64,000 nt of DNA from contig NZ_AP012547.1 in the NCBI RefSeq assembly GCF_000828635.1, positions 1,674,001 to 1,738,000 on the forward strand, in the 5' to 3' direction. This document shows positions 60,803-64,000 of the stretch, piece by piece. Below the pieces are notes generated by a model. The model was not told where the DNA came from. It saw only the letters and a list, made by a program, of their open reading frames with translations, and ran no database searches. Source of the stretch: Sulfuritalea hydrogenivorans sk43H (GTDB lineage: Bacteria > Pseudomonadota > Gammaproteobacteria > Burkholderiales > Rhodocyclaceae). Numbering within the stretch: position 1 is the first letter of the stretch; every line of letters begins with the position of its first letter. The translations under genes and the position numbers were made by a program.

Positions 60803-62440
60803 ATGAGCAATCCCTACGCCACGGGTCTGGACAAGAATCCGGCCAACTACGTACCGCTGACGCCGCTCAGCTTCATCGAACGTTCGGCCTACATTTATCC
60901 CGAACGCGTGGCGTCGATACACGGCAGTCGCCGCTACACCTGGGGCCAGGAATACGAGCGCAGCCGGCGCCTGGCTTCGGCGCTGGCCATGCGCGGAGTC
61001 GGCGCTGGCGACACGGTGGCCGTGATGCTGAACAACACGCCGGAGATGTTCGAATGCCATTTCGGCGTGCCGATGTGCGGCGCGGTGCTCAACACGCTCA
61101 ACACGCGCCTCGATCCTGAATCGATCGCCTTCATGCTCAACCATGGCGAGGCCCGGGTGCTGATCACTGACCGGGAATATTCGGGGATGGTGAAAAAGGC
61201 CCTGGCCGAACTGGGGCGCGAGATCCTCGTCGTCGATGTCGATGATCCCGAATACACCGGCCCCGGTGAGCGTGTCGGCAGCATCGATTTTGAAACCCTG
61301 CTGGCCAGCGGCCGCCCCGACTACGCATGGAAGACGCCGGCGGACGAATGGGACGCGATCTCGCTCAACTACACGTCCGGCACCACGGGCAATCCCAAGG
61401 GCGTGGTCTACCACCATCGCGGCGCCTACCTCAACGCGCTGTCCAACATCGTCTCCTGGGGCATGCCGCCGCAATCGGTGTACCTGTGGACGCTGCCAAT
61501 GTTCCACTGCAACGGCTGGTGCTTTCCGTGGACCGTGGCGGCCAATTCGGGCACCAACGTCTGCCTGCGCCGTGTCGATCCGAAGCTGATCCTCGACGCG
61601 ATCCGCGAGCACAAGGTGACTCATTATTGCGGCGCGCCCATCGTGCATTCGATGCTGATCAGCGCGCCGGCCGAGTGGCGCAAGGGCATCGAGCACAAGG
61701 TCTCGGCGCTGGTCGCCGCGGCGCCGCCGCCGGCTGCCGTGATCGAAGGCATGGGCAAGATCGGCTTCAACATCACCCACGTTTATGGCTTGACCGAAAC
61801 CTACGGTCCGGCGGCCGTGTGCGCCAAGCACGACGAATGGCTGGAGTTGCCGCTCGATGAGCAGGTGCGCATGAACGGCCGCCAGGGCGTGCGCTACCAC
61901 TGCCAGGAAGGCGTCACCGTAATGGACCCGGAAACCATGCAGCCGGTGCCCTGGGACGACCAGACCATGGGCGAGATCATGTTCCGTGGCAACATCGTGA
62001 TGAAGGGCTACCTGAAGAACCCGAAGGCGACGGAAGAAGCGTTCCACGGCGGCTGGTACCACACCGGCGATCTGGCCGTGATGCAGCCCGACGGCTACAT
62101 CAAGATCAAGGATCGCAGCAAGGACGTGATCATTTCCGGCGGCGAGAACATTTCCTCGATCGAGGTGGAGGACACCCTGTATCGCCATCCCGCCGTGATG
62201 GGCGCCGCCGTGGTCGCCACGCCCGATCCGAAATGGGGCGAAGTGCCCTGCGCCTTCATCGAACTGCGCGAAGGCTCCAGCGTCACGGCGGAGGAACTGA
62301 CCGAGTTCTGCCGCGAGCGCATGGCGCGCTTCAAGGTGCCCAAGCACTTCATTTTCGAGGCCTTGCCGAAAACCTCGACCGGCAAGATCCAGAAATTCGT
62401 GCTGCGCGAGAAGGCCAAATCGGCTGCGTCGTTCGAATAG
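60803..62440 (+). CDS. Acyl-CoA synthetase (AMP-forming), medium/long-chain type
   Basis: 545-residue adenylate-forming ligase. P-loop NYTSGTTGNPKGVVYHH (about 190-206), HVYGLTETYGPA (about 326-337), YHTGDLAVMQPDGYIKIKDRSKD (about 413-435) and catalytic Lys in STGKIQKFVLR. The N terminus NPYATGLDKNPANYVPLTPLSFIERSA fits the AlkK/DmdB-like group. It activates fatty or related acids. 12 bp after the lipid-transport operon, possibly in the same transcript, which hints that the transported substrate is a lipid or hydrophobic acid. Confidence 0.9.
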   Translation: MSNPYATGLDKNPANYVPLTPLSFIERSAYIYPERVASIHGSRRYTWGQEYERSRRLASALAMRGVGAGDTVAVMLNNTPEMFECHFGVPMCGAVLNTLNTRLDPESIAFMLNHGEARVLITDREYSGMVKKALAELGREILVVDVDDPEYTGPGERVGSIDFETLLASGRPDYAWKTPADEWDAISLNYTSGTTGNPKGVVYHHRGAYLNALSNIVSWGMPPQSVYLWTLPMFHCNGWCFPWTVAANSGTNVCLRRVDPKLILDAIREHKVTHYCGAPIVHSMLISAPAEWRKGIEHKVSALVAAAPPPAAVIEGMGKIGFNITHVYGLTETYGPAAVCAKHDEWLELPLDEQVRMNGRQGVRYHCQEGVTVMDPETMQPVPWDDQTMGEIMFRGNIVMKGYLKNPKATEEAFHGGWYHTGDLAVMQPDGYIKIKDRSKDVIISGGENISSIEVEDTLYRHPAVMGAAVVATPDPKWGEVPCAFIELREGSSVTAEELTEFCRERMARFKVPKHFIFEALPKTSTGKIQKFVLREKAKSAASFE

Positions 62441-62594
62441 GCGGCTGATGATTAATGTGAAACAACTCGTTCGGAGCGACTGGTGATAGCCGAGCAAAGC
62501 GAGCTGATTGGTAGCCCCCCGCGAGGGGGGATGGGGGGCGGGCCTTCAATTCGCCTTTCGCGTGTTTCATCTTCTGCGGGCGGAGCTTGCCACC

Positions 62595-64000
62595 ATGAGC
62601 GTTAGGAACTGGCTGCCGCGGATTGCCGGAGTGTTGCTGGCCGTGCTGGGCCTGGTCGTGCTGGTCGGCGTGATCTGGTGGCGGGTCGTCGCGCCGGTGA
62701 CCGAGGGCGGGATAGCAGTCGCCGGCCTGGTCGGCGAGGTCAGCATCGAGCGCGATGAAGCCGGCATTCCGACCGTGCGTGGCGCGAACCGCGATGCCGT
62801 GCTGTTCGGGCTGGGCTTCGTCCATGCGCAGGATCGCTTGTGGCAACTCGAAACGCATCGCCGGATCGGTTCCGGACGGCTGTCCGAGGCCTTCGGTCCG
62901 GGGGCGCTCGACAACGACAAGTTCCTGCGTGCGCTTGGCGTGCGCCGTGCGGCTGCGGCGCAGTGGGAGCAACTCGGCGGTGATGCGCGCGCCGCGGTAC
63001 TGGCCTACACCGCAGGCATCAATGCCTTCGCCGGCCACATGCGGGCGCGGCCGCCCGAGTTCCTGATCCTCGGTTTGCAGCCGGAGCCCTGGACGCCGTT
63101 GGATACCCTGGCCTGGGGCATCATGATGGCCTGGGACCTGGGTGGCAACTGGACCAATGAGCTGCTGCGCATGCGTCTCGCCCTGAGCTTGCCGGTGCAG
63201 CGCATCAACGAATTGCTGCCGCCCTATCCGGGCGAGAAATCGCTCGCAACCCGCGACTACGCCGCGTTGTATCGCGAGCTGAAAATCAGTGGCGAACTGG
63301 GCAAGCAGGCTTTGCTCGATGCGCCCGAATCCGGCGTCGAGGGTGTCGGTTCCAACAACTGGGTGGTTGCCGGTTCGCATACCGTGTCCGGCAAGCCCTT
63401 GCTGGCCAACGATCCGCATCTCAAGCTGACGGCGCCGGCGCTGTGGTATTTCGCGCGGCTGGAAGCACCGGGCCTCAAGGTGGCCGGGGCCACCATGCCC
63501 GGCTTGCCGATGGTGGTGCTGGGGCAGAACGATCGCATCGCCTGGGGTTTCACCAACACCAACCCCGACGTGCAGGATGTCTATCTGGAGCAGATCAAGC
63601 CGGACGACGCGTCGCGTTACCGTACGCCGGAAGGCTGGGCGCCGTTCCAGTCGTTTGCCGAGACCATCCGCGTCAAGGGGCAGGCCGACGTCAGTCTCAC
63701 GGTACGCGCCACGCGCCATGGCCCGGTGATTTCGGATGCCGGCACGGCCATGGTCGCCGGCCTAAGCGGCGCGGCAAGCGGACCGACCTACGCTCTCGCG
63801 CTGCGCTGGACGGCGCTCGATGCCGACGCGGCCAGCATCGATGCCGGCCTGGCGATCAGCGGCGCCGGATCGGTGGGCGAATTCGTCAACGCTGCGGAGA
63901 AGTACAAGGCGCCGATGCAGAACATGGTGGTGGCCGATGTCGACGGCAATATCGGTTTCATCGCCGCCGGCCGCATTCCGCTACGCCGCGCCGACAACGA
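62595..64000 (+). CDS. Penicillin acylase family Ntn hydrolase, 3' end beyond window
   Basis: First 468 residues of a secreted Ntn hydrolase. An N-terminal signal/anchor segment (IAGVLLAVLGLVVLVGVIWW, about 9-28) is followed by the alpha-chain with VHAQDRLWQLETHRRIGSG. The self-processing site is GVEGVG|SNNWVVAGSHT, where Ser of SNNW becomes the beta-chain nucleophile. Such enzymes cleave beta-lactams, acyl-homoserine lactones or other amides; the substrate is unknown. The frame is open to the window end. Confidence 0.92.
   Translation, partial: MSVRNWLPRIAGVLLAVLGLVVLVGVIWWRVVAPVTEGGIAVAGLVGEVSIERDEAGIPTVRGANRDAVLFGLGFVHAQDRLWQLETHRRIGSGRLSEAFGPGALDNDKFLRALGVRRAAAAQWEQLGGDARAAVLAYTAGINAFAGHMRARPPEFLILGLQPEPWTPLDTLAWGIMMAWDLGGNWTNELLRMRLALSLPVQRINELLPPYPGEKSLATRDYAALYRELKISGELGKQALLDAPESGVEGVGSNNWVVAGSHTVSGKPLLANDPHLKLTAPALWYFARLEAPGLKVAGATMPGLPMVVLGQNDRIAWGFTNTNPDVQDVYLEQIKPDDASRYRTPEGWAPFQSFAETIRVKGQADVSLTVRATRHGPVISDAGTAMVAGLSGAASGPTYALALRWTALDADAASIDAGLAISGAGSVGEFVNAAEKYKAPMQNMVVADVDGNIGFIAAGRIPLRRADN

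Noticed and set aside
60997-61020. GAGTCGGCGCTGGCGACACG as another repeat copy inside the acyl-CoA synthetase gene
   Set aside because: It encodes GVGAGDTVA, a normal conserved stretch of these ligases, so the match is probably chance codon use.
62515-62530. CCCCCC-GCGA-GGGGGG hairpin after the acyl-CoA synthetase as a terminator
   Set aside because: No T-run follows and the G-rich context continues, so I do not call it a terminator.
1-64000. CRISPR array
   Set aside because: No regularly spaced direct repeats with unique spacers; the G-rich repeats are scattered kilobases apart.

Overview
The window looks like a GC-rich betaproteobacterial chromosome of the Rhodocyclales / Sterolibacteriaceae kind, from a facultatively denitrifying aromatic degrader. 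The main reason is the first 18 kb, which carries the distal part of an anaerobic benzoate (benzoyl-CoA) cluster in the bzd order of Azoarcus/Aromatoleum. The housekeeping blocks (dapC-dapD-pilU-dapE-prmB, uvrB-LMW-PTP, rne/rluC, ppk/ppx) are also of betaproteobacterial type. This placement is inference from gene content; no 16S gene is present.

1-18.1 kb, all plus strand: end of bzdQ (benzoyl-CoA reductase subunit), bzdM ferredoxin, the uncharacterised bzdS/T/U, bzdV (large ferredoxin/NAD(P) oxidoreductase), bzdW/X/Y (modified beta-oxidation to the ring-opened acyl-CoA), bzdZ (SDR), glutaryl-CoA dehydrogenase, bzdA (benzoate-CoA ligase), a five-gene HAAT-type ABC importer, an alpha/beta hydrolase and an acyl-CoA thioesterase. 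Together these import benzoate, activate it, dearomatise it, open the ring and carry it to glutaryl-CoA/crotonyl-CoA. The upstream reductase subunits lie outside the window.

18.2-23.7 kb, minus strand: dodecin, then ubiX, a PaaK-type aryl-CoA ligase, a MarR regulator and a tungsten aldehyde:ferredoxin oxidoreductase carrying a C-terminal MoaD/ThiS-like tail. Related CAATTG palindromes precede both the ligase and the oxidoreductase, suggesting one MarR-controlled regulon.

23.8-27.5 kb is an accessory patch: PNPOx-like and VOC proteins, a HicAB toxin-antitoxin pair, a membrane protein with a PIN-like protein, a TPR protein, and an attC-like inverted repeat. 27.5-36.8 kb is mostly housekeeping: a lipoprotein metallopeptidase, a [2Fe-2S] ferredoxin, prmB, dapE, a PilT/PilU ATPase, dapD, dapC, a dienelactone hydrolase, an ankyrin protein, a deoxyribosyltransferase, YaeQ and arginase. 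Between arginase and a SYLF-domain protein lies a candidate structured small RNA with its own consensus-like promoter and terminator.

37.8-41.5 kb is a second accessory patch. An AbiEii-type nucleotidyltransferase gene is split by a 2261-bp IS1595-family transposon with matching terminal inverted repeats and an exact 8-bp target duplication; the transposon carries three passenger genes including a PD-(D/E)XK-like nuclease. A 51-codon remnant of a type I restriction methyltransferase (hsdM) follows. 41.5-64 kb returns to core genes: small conserved proteins, tRNA-Asn, an aromatic aminotransferase, uvrB, a phosphatase, rne, rluC, HAD phosphatase, Rieske protein, S49 peptidase, ppk, ppx, an MCE lipid transporter operon, an acyl-CoA synthetase and the start of a penicillin-acylase family gene that runs off the window. 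A short G-rich repeat (core GTCGGCGCTGGCG) occurs at least seven times, mostly between genes but also inside dapE and dapC.
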